Below are positions 11,405 to 18,811 of a stretch of 55,299 nucleotides of DNA, piece by piece (the stretch's first letter is position 1; each line of letters starts with the position of its first letter). Source of the stretch: Gluconobacter cerinus (GTDB taxonomy: Bacteria > Pseudomonadota > Alphaproteobacteria > Acetobacterales > Acetobacteraceae); NCBI RefSeq assembly GCF_002723935.1, contig NZ_BEWM01000008.1:1-55299 (forward strand), in the 5' to 3' direction. The translations under genes and the position numbers were made by a program. The notes below the pieces were generated by a model. It did not search any database, was not told the DNA's origin, and saw only the letters and a list, made by a program, of their open reading frames with translations.

Positions 11405-13666
11405 ATGAGCTCTTATATTGTTAGCAGCGGACAATATTTGTCAAATAGCCCTATACCTTGGACTTCTGGTGGTGATTATTACGATCACGTATCAGTTCTA
11501 AGCGGTGGTATAGTTAAGAATGAAACACTTATTTCAGGTGGATCTATCAGCGTTGGTTCGGGCGGACTGGCCGTAGGAACTGTTATTTCAAGCGGCGGTT
11601 CCCTAACATTTGCCGGCGGAGGAAGCGGATCATATACCCAACTTTTGCCAGGTGGGACACTCAATATTGGCTCTGGTACAACCTATGATAATCAGCATAC
11701 CACGTCGCTGACGGCGACTTCCGGGGCACAGATTAATGTGTTGTCTGGCGGGACACTATCTAACGCAGATGCTGCCTCAGGTGGATCTATCAGCGTTGGT
11801 TCGGGCGGACTGGCCGTAGGAACTGTTATTTCAAGCGGCGGTTCCCTAACATTTGCCGGCGGAGGAAGCGGATCATATACCCAACTTTTGCCAGGTGGGA
11901 CACTCAATATTGGCTCTGGTACAACCTATGATAATCAGCATACCACGTCGCTGACGGCGACTTCCGGGGCACAGATTAATGTGTTGTCTGGCGGGACACT
12001 ATCTAACGCAGATGCAAAGCAATTTGGAAATATTATTGTAAAAAGCGGTGGGACGACAGAGAATGCAATCATTTCCAGTGGAGGCGGTCTTGGCGTTGCT
12101 GGTACAGCTTCTGGAACAATAGTTAATTCCGGGGGTGTTCTAGAAATTACTTCTGGTGGTATTGCTAATGATAATACCATTACCAGTGGCGGGGCCATTG
12201 ATGCCGATGCTGGCAGCGTCGTGGGCACCACGACAGTGTCGAGTGGCGGATCGCTTACCGTTGCAAGTTCAGCAGCAATTTCAGGTGTTGTCACCATAGC
12301 CAATGGCGGCTCTGCAACGATCTGGAACAATGCTGGCGGAACCATTGACCTCGTAGGAGACACCAACCACGGACTGACCATTTCGGGTCTCGAAAATGGT
12401 GGTACAGTCAGTACGGTTATCAGTGGATATACAGGAACGGGGCCCGGTGATTCAGATTCAATAGATCTGGCCGGCGTTTCTCCTACGGGTGCAACATACA
12501 GCTATCCGTCCAACGATCAGGTGGTCGTAACGCTCAGCAATGGAAACACCATCACCCTTAATATCGAGGGCGTCAAAACGACAGGTTTCGCTCTCGTTAG
12601 TGATGGGAATGGTGGGTCCCTTGCTGAAGTCTGCTTCCTTGCGGGTAGCCTCATCTCAATCCCATCTGGAACGATTGCCGTCGAAAAGCTGGCGGTCGGT
12701 GATAACGTCACAGCATATGTCGATGGGACCGAGACAGTTCGCCAGGTGACATGGGCCGGCCAGGCCCGCTGCACGGTCCGTCCGCATCTTGCTTTAGATC
12801 AGGCAGGATATCCCGTTCGCATTCTCAAAAATGCGATCTCTGAGGGCGTTCCTTTTAAAGACATGCTGATCACCGCCGAGCACTGCCTCTTCTTTGACGG
12901 CAAGTTCGTGCCGGCTCGGATGCTTGTAAACGGTCGTTCGATCTTCTATGACACCTCGATCACGTCTTACGACTACTATCACATCGAAACCGCCGACCAC
13001 TCCGTCATCATGACTGACGGTATGTTGACGGAGAGTTATCTCGATACCGGAAACCGTCGCGCTTTCCGTCAAAATAACGCTGTCGTCTCCATCCCTCTCA
13101 GCCGTAATCTCTCCTGGGATGATGCCGCAGCCCCTCTCACCGTGTCGCGTGAAGCAGTCGAGCCAATTTTCCGCCAGATTGAAGCCCGAGCTGAAAATCA
13201 GGCCTGCCCGGTACAAACCGCACCCAAGCCTCTGACCTATGACAGCGACCTGCACCTTGTGACTGATACAGGCGCAACAATCCGCGCAGCCCGGACCAAT
13301 AATGATCAGGTTGTCTTCATGATCCCTGTCGGCGTCGACAGCGTCCGGATCGTCTCTCGTGCCAGCCGTCCATATGACGCACTAGGACCCTTTGTGGACG
13401 ATCGTCGGACACTGGGGGTTCTGGTCGGCGATATCAGAATGTTCGAAAGCAATGCAACGCGTTTACTCAGCGCGCATTTGACTGAGGAAGGTCTTTCGGG
13501 TTGGAGTAACGTCGAAGACGGAACAGTGCGTTGGACTGAAGGAAATGCTTTTCTTTCTTTAGGACATCGCCCCCTAGGCAGTATCGCTCTGTTATCCGTT
13601 CAAATTCTTGCGTCTGGTCCCTATCTGGTGACAGACACGACTCTAGACGTGGCTCTTCAGGCATAA
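11405..13666 (+). CDS. Strand-loop-strand repeat adhesin-like passenger fused to a Hint domain
   Basis: A 753-residue protein. Residues about 20-330 are repeats of the autotransporter strand-loop-strand type (patterns such as ISSGGSLTFAGGGSG and VLSGGTLSNADA), rich in Ser, Thr and Gly and the usual target of O-heptosylation. Around residue 410 a Hint domain begins (CFLAGSLISIPSG, block A Cys), followed by block B (LITAEHCLFF). The last 200 or so residues are shared with the protein at 6026-7789. There is no Sec signal peptide and no beta-barrel, so this is not a classical autotransporter. Hint self-cleavage would free the repeat passenger. The start is supported by ACGGA before ATG. The partner glycosyltransferase lies directly upstream. 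A clear terminator follows. Confidence 0.8.
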   Translation: MSSYIVSSGQYLSNSPIPWTSGGDYYDHVSVLSGGIVKNETLISGGSISVGSGGLAVGTVISSGGSLTFAGGGSGSYTQLLPGGTLNIGSGTTYDNQHTTSLTATSGAQINVLSGGTLSNADAASGGSISVGSGGLAVGTVISSGGSLTFAGGGSGSYTQLLPGGTLNIGSGTTYDNQHTTSLTATSGAQINVLSGGTLSNADAKQFGNIIVKSGGTTENAIISSGGGLGVAGTASGTIVNSGGVLEITSGGIANDNTITSGGAIDADAGSVVGTTTVSSGGSLTVASSAAISGVVTIANGGSATIWNNAGGTIDLVGDTNHGLTISGLENGGTVSTVISGYTGTGPGDSDSIDLAGVSPTGATYSYPSNDQVVVTLSNGNTITLNIEGVKTTGFALVSDGNGGSLAEVCFLAGSLISIPSGTIAVEKLAVGDNVTAYVDGTETVRQVTWAGQARCTVRPHLALDQAGYPVRILKNAISEGVPFKDMLITAEHCLFFDGKFVPARMLVNGRSIFYDTSITSYDYYHIETADHSVIMTDGMLTESYLDTGNRRAFRQNNAVVSIPLSRNLSWDDAAAPLTVSREAVEPIFRQIEARAENQACPVQTAPKPLTYDSDLHLVTDTGATIRAARTNNDQVVFMIPVGVDSVRIVSRASRPYDALGPFVDDRRTLGVLVGDIRMFESNATRLLSAHLTEEGLSGWSNVEDGTVRWTEGNAFLSLGHRPLGSIALLSVQILASGPYLVTDTTLDVALQA
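11534..12016 (+). repeat. Tandem duplication of 243 bp inside the adhesin gene
   Basis: Bases 11534-11776 and 11777-12016 are identical as far as I can read (period 243 bp, 81 codons); the copies diverge only after AACGCAGATGC. Perfect identity at DNA level points to a very recent duplication that lengthens the passenger by 81 residues. Copy number could vary between cells or strains. Confidence 0.9.
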
Positions 13667-13676
13667 CAAAAAAAAA

Positions 13677-13704
13677 CCCGGTGACTTCACGTCACCGGGT
13701 TTTT
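13677..13704 (+). terminator. Intrinsic terminator of the adhesin-Hint gene
   Basis: The perfect stem CCCGGTGAC (13677-13685) with GTCACCGGG (13691-13699), a 5-base loop and T5 right after, located 11 bases past the stop. An A run precedes the stem, so it could also work in the opposite direction. Confidence 0.92.
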
Positions 13705-13723
13705 CTTATATGATGCCACAATC

Positions 13724-14266
13724 ATGCCACATAGAACCTTGCTGACTCTAGGACAGATCTGGACCCCCAAAAATCAACAGGAATTCCCTAGAAAAATTGT
13801 TGATCTGGTGAAAAGCAGTATCGAATTTCAGGTATTGAACAATAAATTAGATATAAAAAGATGCGCTCACTCTCTTTTTCGAAAATGGATTAAAAGTACC
13901 CAAGCGTCTCTTACTGAAATTGATGAAACCCGCGTATCTCCAACACTCGCGTTGGCACAAAAGCTCTTTGCTCTTCGCAAGTCCGCAAAGATGAGCCAGC
14001 TTGCGCTTTCTGAAGCGCTCAATATCAGTCGCTCTGCGGTTGCTGCGCTTGAAACGGGACGAACTGGAGATCTTCAAAAATATCTTCCAAAAATTTCTGA
14101 AATTTTTGATGTTCCCATCAATTTTTTTCTGGATGGCCTCTCAACTAAACCAGTAAAACGCCTCATCTCATCAGATGAAGATATTTTGATTGATCTTTAC
14201 AGAGCTCTCACGCCAGAAAAAAAAATCAGTGCCCAGAAGTATATGGAGAGGCAAAAAAATACATAA
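13724..14266 (+). CDS. XRE-family helix-turn-helix regulator
   Basis: A 180-residue protein. A Cro/C1-type helix-turn-helix occupies about residues 78-135 (LFALRKSAKMSQLALSEAL, then ISRSAVAALETGR), preceded by about 75 residues I do not recognise. The C-terminal tail (EDILIDLYRALTPEKK) resembles the helical end of small XRE repressors. The gene begins close behind the terminator of the adhesin gene, and the IS5-family element starts right after its stop, so any downstream partner may have been displaced. No operator is evident. The start at 13724 is the first in frame; an internal start nearer the DNA-binding domain cannot be excluded. Confidence 0.7.
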   Translation: MPHRTLLTLGQIWTPKNQQEFPRKIVDLVKSSIEFQVLNNKLDIKRCAHSLFRKWIKSTQASLTEIDETRVSPTLALAQKLFALRKSAKMSQLALSEALNISRSAVAALETGRTGDLQKYLPKISEIFDVPINFFLDGLSTKPVKRLISSDEDILIDLYRALTPEKKISAQKYMERQKNT

Positions 14267-15437
14267 ATGATCAGGTTGCTACGCAGCGGGGCTGATCCGC
14301 TCCAGAAAGAGGAAGCGGCGCATATTATAGACGATGTTGGCCAGCCCGATCTTCATGGTGGCCCGCTTTATGCCTACGGTTCCGACGAACAGCCCCATCT
14401 GTGATTTCTGATCGGCAAAGACGTGCTCGACGCGGGATCGGATCACCGACTTCCCCGCATTGGACCGCTGGATATGCCGGGGCATCGGTTTGAGATGCGG
14501 CTTTTTGCGATGAACCTTTGAGATAAAGCTCTGCTTTTCCATAAAGTCTTCGTTGGCTTTTGAGCGATAGGCCGTGTCAGCCCAGACGCTGGAGGCCGTA
14601 TTGGTTTTATCCAGCAGCCCCTCTCTCAATCGCGCGCCATCATTGGCGGCGGCATGCGTTGTTTTCCATTTCCGGATGAACCGGTATTTCCGATCGATGG
14701 AAACATGCGATTTACAGCCAAAGAATGGGATAGCGAGATCGCTGGATGGCATGGTTCCATCGTCCTGCCGCTTCGCCTTCGTAAACTTCAGCGTCCAGCG
14801 CGCATGCCTGTCCTTGTGTGACAATCTGGATGGCTTATCCTGCCAGTCTTCAGGAAGACGCCCTGCCCGGAGGTCGGCTTTCTCAGCATTCGTATTGCGC
14901 TGCTTTGGAGCGGTTACCAATGTTGCATCCAGGATCTGGCCTGACATTGGCAGATAGCCTGCGTTCCGCAGGGTTGTATCAAAGCGATTGAACAGACCCT
15001 CGATCGCTCCCGCCTGCGTCAGGCGTTCACGGAACAGCCAGACCGTTTTGGCATCAGGAACACGATCTGAAAGCCCCAGCCCAAGGAAGCGCATGAACGA
15101 CAGGCGATCGTTGATCAGATATTCCGTCCGCTCATCAGACAAATTGTTCAGCGTCTGGATCACCAGGATCTTGAACATCAGCAGCGGATCAAATGGCGGT
15201 CGCCCGCCCTTGCTTCCATCTGAATAGGCCAGAGCCTTCTCCAGTTCTGGGCAGAACACCTCAAAATCCACAGTCCGGGAAAATGCTTCGAGCTGATCAC
15301 CAAGCCCGCTTAACCGGGCCAACCGCTCTTCAACATCAAAGAAACCCGGCTGCTTTATAGCGCCATTCCCTCAGTTAGAACCAGACGAATGGAATCACAT
15401 AGCAGGCCTCAAAACCAGAGGGTTTTTCGAACCCTCC
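14267..15437 (-). mobile_element. IS5-family insertion sequence
   Basis: The element includes the intact transposase gene at 14279-15322. Its right end can be placed at about 15437 because the relict copy at 9437-10045 shares the sequence CCTCAAAACCAGAG through to a GACCC/GAACCC end, and the two diverge beyond it. The left end lies between the regulator stop (14266) and the transposase stop; no clear terminal inverted repeat matching the right end is visible, so that boundary is approximate. Confidence 0.75.
14279..15322 (-). CDS. IS5-family transposase
   Basis: A 347-residue DDE transposase. The N-terminus is the IS5 helix-turn-helix region (GGRPPFDPLLMFKILVIQ, residues about 39-57). Catalytic Asp 1 is in SGQILDATLV, Asp 2 in SSVWADTAYRSK, and the Glu is in the Y-R-E-K style motif RSRVEHVFADQK. 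Length and motif spacing are complete, so this copy may be active. A decayed copy lies at 8045-10045. The promoter is not evident; the region 15323-15437 upstream is the element's right end. Confidence 0.93.
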   Translation of the reverse strand: MARLSGLGDQLEAFSRTVDFEVFCPELEKALAYSDGSKGGRPPFDPLLMFKILVIQTLNNLSDERTEYLINDRLSFMRFLGLGLSDRVPDAKTVWLFRERLTQAGAIEGLFNRFDTTLRNAGYLPMSGQILDATLVTAPKQRNTNAEKADLRAGRLPEDWQDKPSRLSHKDRHARWTLKFTKAKRQDDGTMPSSDLAIPFFGCKSHVSIDRKYRFIRKWKTTHAAANDGARLREGLLDKTNTASSVWADTAYRSKANEDFMEKQSFISKVHRKKPHLKPMPRHIQRSNAGKSVIRSRVEHVFADQKSQMGLFVGTVGIKRATMKIGLANIVYNMRRFLFLERISPAA

Positions 15438-15469
15438 ATCTCCAAAAACTGCAGTTTTCCGCCATAAAT

Positions 15470-15551
15470 CTATGTCCGTTTTTTTACTTTATCGGACATA
15501 GGGGGTGGGACACAAAAAAGGCCCGCAAAGGTCATTTCGAGGCGTGTCCCA
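15470..15551. repeat. Two nested-looking inverted repeats beside the IS element
   Basis: CTATGTCCG (15470-15478) is mirrored by CGGACATAG (15493-15501). Five bases on, GTGGGACAC (about 15506-15514) is mirrored by GTGTCCCAC (about 15543-15551). Both stems are 9 bp and perfect. They lie at the left edge of the foreign-looking segment and could be recombinase sites, transcription terminators for a lost gene, or an IS remnant. Confidence 0.5.
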
Positions 15552-15690
15552 CAGGCGTTCGTCCAAGGATGAAGTCTGCTGCCGGAGCGGATGTCTGATC
15601 GGGGAAAGTTTTGGCTTAACCTTTTACGTTAATCTATCTCGACCAATCCATGTGCCAGACCTACTCTGCCGTTAGGAAGCTATAAGGAGA

Positions 15691-16221
15691 ATGTCAGTCG
15701 GGGCTTGGGGCCCGCTCATCATGAGTTTCTTCGTGGCGGTCTTCGCGTCGTTGACGTTGTATTGGCATCTGGATCTTTCCGGGATCGCGTTAGCCCTCCC
15801 TTTCTTGGGCTTCCTCTTGATCGGCCTCGCGGCGATGTATGTTATCCGTTTACCCGGGCATGGGATCAAACCTACTCCGAAAGAAGAGCGTGCCATTATG
15901 TGGAGTAGCATCGGCGAAGGCATCGGCCTTTTCCTCGCTTCTAACATTGTCATAAATCTGCATCGGCCAGACCTTCTCCGGCCTTCAATGGCTCTGGTTG
16001 TCGGGCTTCACTTCCTTCCCATTGCTTTCTCTGCGGGCTTCTGCCCGTTTTATGTTCTGGGAGCGGCTTTGATTGTCGCGGCGACCGCCGGCTTTGTGAT
16101 GGGAGCGCCTATGGGCGGCAAGGTCGCTGGCCTTATGGCCGGAGGAGCGTTGTGGCTTGCGTCAGGCATAGCGATACGTCGCGATTGGCTGGCAAAGGGC
16201 AAGGCATCCGCTACAGCTTGA
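15691..16221 (+). CDS. Small integral membrane protein of unknown function
   Basis: A 176-residue, strongly hydrophobic protein with about five predicted helices: near residues 7-26, 30-52, 72-90, 98-118 and 125-160. A short cytoplasmic-type loop (GHGIKPTPKEERA) separates helices two and three. No catalytic motif is recognised. The ATG at 15691 is preceded by AAGGAGA at good distance, which supports the start. It stands alone, upstream of the defence-like operon, which is on the opposite strand. Function unknown; the hydrophobic pattern is the only firm evidence. Confidence 0.6.
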   Translation: MSVGAWGPLIMSFFVAVFASLTLYWHLDLSGIALALPFLGFLLIGLAAMYVIRLPGHGIKPTPKEERAIMWSSIGEGIGLFLASNIVINLHRPDLLRPSMALVVGLHFLPIAFSAGFCPFYVLGAALIVAATAGFVMGAPMGGKVAGLMAGGALWLASGIAIRRDWLAKGKASATA

Positions 16222-16631
16222 ACTTCTCTCGGCCAACCGTTCGTCTGATAATAAGGCGACGGCCCCTGCCTACTGCTGCATCTGTAAGCCAATAGGCCGA
16301 CCAGGGGGGCAAACGGAATGTCGGCTTTGTGTCGGGCGCTCGATAAAGTCGGACATTCACATGGATGACCCTCGCGAAGGTTTTCACCCCATTCTGGTCG
16401 TTCAAGTAACCTATGCGACCTTTGAAAAGCCGACATTTGCTCACAAAACAACCAAGAACCAGCCAATTGATCCAGTATAAGCGTTCGAATCCCACATGGT
16501 CCGCTATCCCCGCGGATTGCCCTCTATGGCCCAATATTGCCGCCGATCGCCGCACACCACCATGCGCGAATTCACTCTATAGCCCGACATTTCATCATCA
16601 ACTCATGTCTAAGCCGGGCGACACTATCAAT
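16222..16631. other. Intergenic stretch with scattered CGGACATT-type repeats
   Basis: No credible gene. The short words GTCGGCTTT, GTCGGACATTC and GCCGACATTTG recur in both orientations; related words (GTCGGCTTTCCGG, GCGGACATTC) also occur at 22128-22290 and 23556-23590. A T-arm-like string (GTTCGAATCCCAC) sits near 16483 but no tRNA can be folded around it. Confidence 0.4.
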
Positions 16632-18041
16632 TCAAACGGCTGGAAGATTGTTAGGCGCAGTCCTCGGCTCGGTTCTGACAGGATTGGGCGACTGGTGCTG
16701 ATCCCGCAAATGAACTGCGGTCTGGTCGATGCTCGGATAGACAGTCGTGGCGTTGATATTGATCCGGTCAAGCTGGTTGAGTATGTGCGCCTTATTCTTG
16801 ATCGTAACACGACTGATCTCGATGCCTTCCTCTCCCGCATCAGGCAACGCGGCCTCGTGCCCGAACAGCAAGAAGGCACCGGATTGCGATTTGATGCGTG
16901 TATTCGTGCGCTTCGCCTTCACGCAGATGATAGACCGGAGGTCGTCGGGAATGATCCGCCCCTCGAAAAAGCCTTTCTCCGACTTGATGTGATGGAGAAG
17001 TTTACCGGCGACATCCGTTGCGTTGAAGGCATCTTGGTCGAGACTGAGGTCTATGTCGTTCTTCTGCACATAGGTCAGGTTGGAAAGGTTCGACAGGCAG
17101 CTGACGGTGTCGGAATCATAGTATTTTATGACGTTCGATGCGATCCGGAAGACAATGACCTCGCCGTCAATTCCGAGCTGATCCGGCCTACACGAGCAAG
17201 CGAAGAACAGAGCCACTAGCGGATTGCCGGAAATATCGAGTAGCCGCGTTGGCAGACCGTAATGTTGCATCCGTACGAGACGGTCGAAGCAATAGTCATC
17301 GCCTTGGAACTCGTCGTGATGTGCAATTAGCAACTCTTTGCAGAGACGGTCCTCGTTGGGCATAAACTGCCAATCACCATTTTCCCATTTGCGCAGCAGG
17401 GATGGGGTCAACTCGTAACGGGCGTCGCTGTGTCCTCGGAAGAAGGGGTCGGTTCCGGCCTTTGCCGGTGAGCTATAGAGCAGCTCAAGAAACCGCTCCA
17501 CGCTGTCGGCGTCTCCGATAATCTTCTTGTCGCGCGGTGGCGGTTGGACTTCTCCATCGCCAACGGCTGGAGCGGCCTTCGCCGCAATGCCCTGGCCAAG
17601 ACCTGGCTTGGCCTCGGCCAATCGGTCGAGGATGTCACGAACATCGCCCTGGCGGACGGCCCAATGGGTTCGATAAAGTTGGAACTTATCCGTACCAAAC
17701 ATCGCGCGCGCCGCATTGATATCCTCAAAATCGACCTCACCGAAGTCGATCACAGTCTCGAAGGCAGCGGAGACCTCCTTGCGCCCGGAATCGATGTTGG
17801 AAACTCGGCCGTATTTGATGAGCATGGAAACGGTGTCTCCACTCGACTTGATCTCGCTGCATAGGAATGTCGGCAGCTTTTCCAGAAAGGCGATCGCGGT
17901 ACTGTCTAGACTCTCAAGCCTCTTCTCTGTGTCAGACGGTGTGTATTCGAACATACGTCCTCGCCCCATAGCGACGACATCGACGTTCCCTTCGACATTT
18001 TCCCAGTTACCGAACGAGATATAGTTGAAGCTTTCCGCCAT
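16632..18041 (-). CDS. FRG-domain protein
   Basis: A 469-residue soluble protein. The FRG domain starts near residue 200 (PFFRGHSDARYELTPSLLRK) and includes the other family hallmark near residue 258 (MQHYGLPTRLLD) and NPLVALFFAC. FRG domains are recurrent in bacterial defence islands; their activity is not settled. The N-terminal 150 residues may be a separate module related to sensing; I do not recognise it. The gene is the last of a minus-strand run behind the nuclease-like protein (53-base gap), consistent with one transcript: ribbon-helix-helix protein, methyltransferase, nuclease, FRG. It is likely an effector or accessory protein of that system, which is inference from context. Confidence 0.8.
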   Translation of the reverse strand: MAESFNYISFGNWENVEGNVDVVAMGRGRMFEYTPSDTEKRLESLDSTAIAFLEKLPTFLCSEIKSSGDTVSMLIKYGRVSNIDSGRKEVSAAFETVIDFGEVDFEDINAARAMFGTDKFQLYRTHWAVRQGDVRDILDRLAEAKPGLGQGIAAKAAPAVGDGEVQPPPRDKKIIGDADSVERFLELLYSSPAKAGTDPFFRGHSDARYELTPSLLRKWENGDWQFMPNEDRLCKELLIAHHDEFQGDDYCFDRLVRMQHYGLPTRLLDISGNPLVALFFACSCRPDQLGIDGEVIVFRIASNVIKYYDSDTVSCLSNLSNLTYVQKNDIDLSLDQDAFNATDVAGKLLHHIKSEKGFFEGRIIPDDLRSIICVKAKRTNTRIKSQSGAFLLFGHEAALPDAGEEGIEISRVTIKNKAHILNQLDRININATTVYPSIDQTAVHLRDQHQSPNPVRTEPRTAPNNLPAV

Positions 18042-18094
18042 GCGTCCTCATTCCGTTCGCTTGCTGAATGGTATCGATTAAATGCGTGGGACCG

Positions 18095-18811
18095 CTACAT
18101 CTCGATCCACAGATGCCGCAGACCAATTCTTGGCAAAGTGAGTTCGCGTTCATGTTCAGACGAAAGGACAGCTACCCGTCGAAGTGCATCGTGGCTGACC
18201 GTGTTCAGACGGTCATCACAGCTCCAGCCCGATATGCCAGCACGCGATAAGGTGCGTATCCAGCAATCGAGACGTTGGATCCACGCCGCTATGCCGCCCG
18301 CTTGAACATAGGCGATCATTACCGCCTGTTCGTGCGCCGCGCCGTGAAGGCCTGCTTTGAAGCGCTGCACACCACCGGTGCTGCCGTTCGCCACGCGAAG
18401 ATATTCGCGCTTGTCCCGATCTTTACCCTTAGGCGTAGGGAGACGTTTGCATTCGATGGGAAGAAGCGGATCGAAATCGTCATGCCGCCGACCTTCGATC
18501 CAGATGACTTCTCCCGCTGGGGCCGCGATCAGATCGATCCGCCGCGCTAGCTTTGTTTCATCCGGTTCCTCGATGCGGAACTGGAGGACGTCCCAGCCCG
18601 AGGATTTACGGGCAACACCGTTCAGGTGGGCGCAGAGCTGTGAGGTCAGTTGTGTCTCTGAATCCGCCGCCCGTCGGCCGGGTCGATCGCGCCAAGCAGG
18701 CAATTGGTCCAAAATGAAATCGATCAGTTGGTGAAGCCAAGCCTTCGGATGATGCAAGTCAGGCGAGAAGCCGCCACTCTGAACATCGGCGCCGTCATCA
18801 TCCGCCAGCAT
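18095..18811 (-). CDS. Putative PD-(D/E)XK-like nuclease subunit
   Basis: A 238-residue soluble protein. The segment RRIDLIAAP, a hydrophobic strand, then LPIECKRLPTP fits the D...ExK core of restriction-type nucleases (Asp near 92, Glu-Cys-Lys near 124-126). A helix-rich N-terminal part (residues 20-80) precedes it. Its ATG directly follows the TGA of the methyltransferase gene (TGAATG), so translation is coupled and the two proteins probably act together. The simplest reading is the cutting subunit of a restriction-modification system whose methyltransferase protects host DNA. The nuclease call rests on a short motif and context. Confidence 0.55.
   Translation of the reverse strand: MLADDDGADVQSGGFSPDLHHPKAWLHQLIDFILDQLPAWRDRPGRRAADSETQLTSQLCAHLNGVARKSSGWDVLQFRIEEPDETKLARRIDLIAAPAGEVIWIEGRRHDDFDPLLPIECKRLPTPKGKDRDKREYLRVANGSTGGVQRFKAGLHGAAHEQAVMIAYVQAGGIAAWIQRLDCWIRTLSRAGISGWSCDDRLNTVSHDALRRVAVLSSEHERELTLPRIGLRHLWIEM

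Noticed and set aside
11534-12016. The two identical blocks as a CRISPR or other short-repeat array
   Set aside because: There are only two long in-frame copies without spacers; this is a coding tandem duplication. No CRISPR array was seen anywhere in the window.
16480-16500. T-arm-like string GTTCGAATCCCAC suggesting a tRNA or attachment site
   Set aside because: No acceptor or anticodon stem can be built around it, and no matching direct repeat was seen at the other side of the island.
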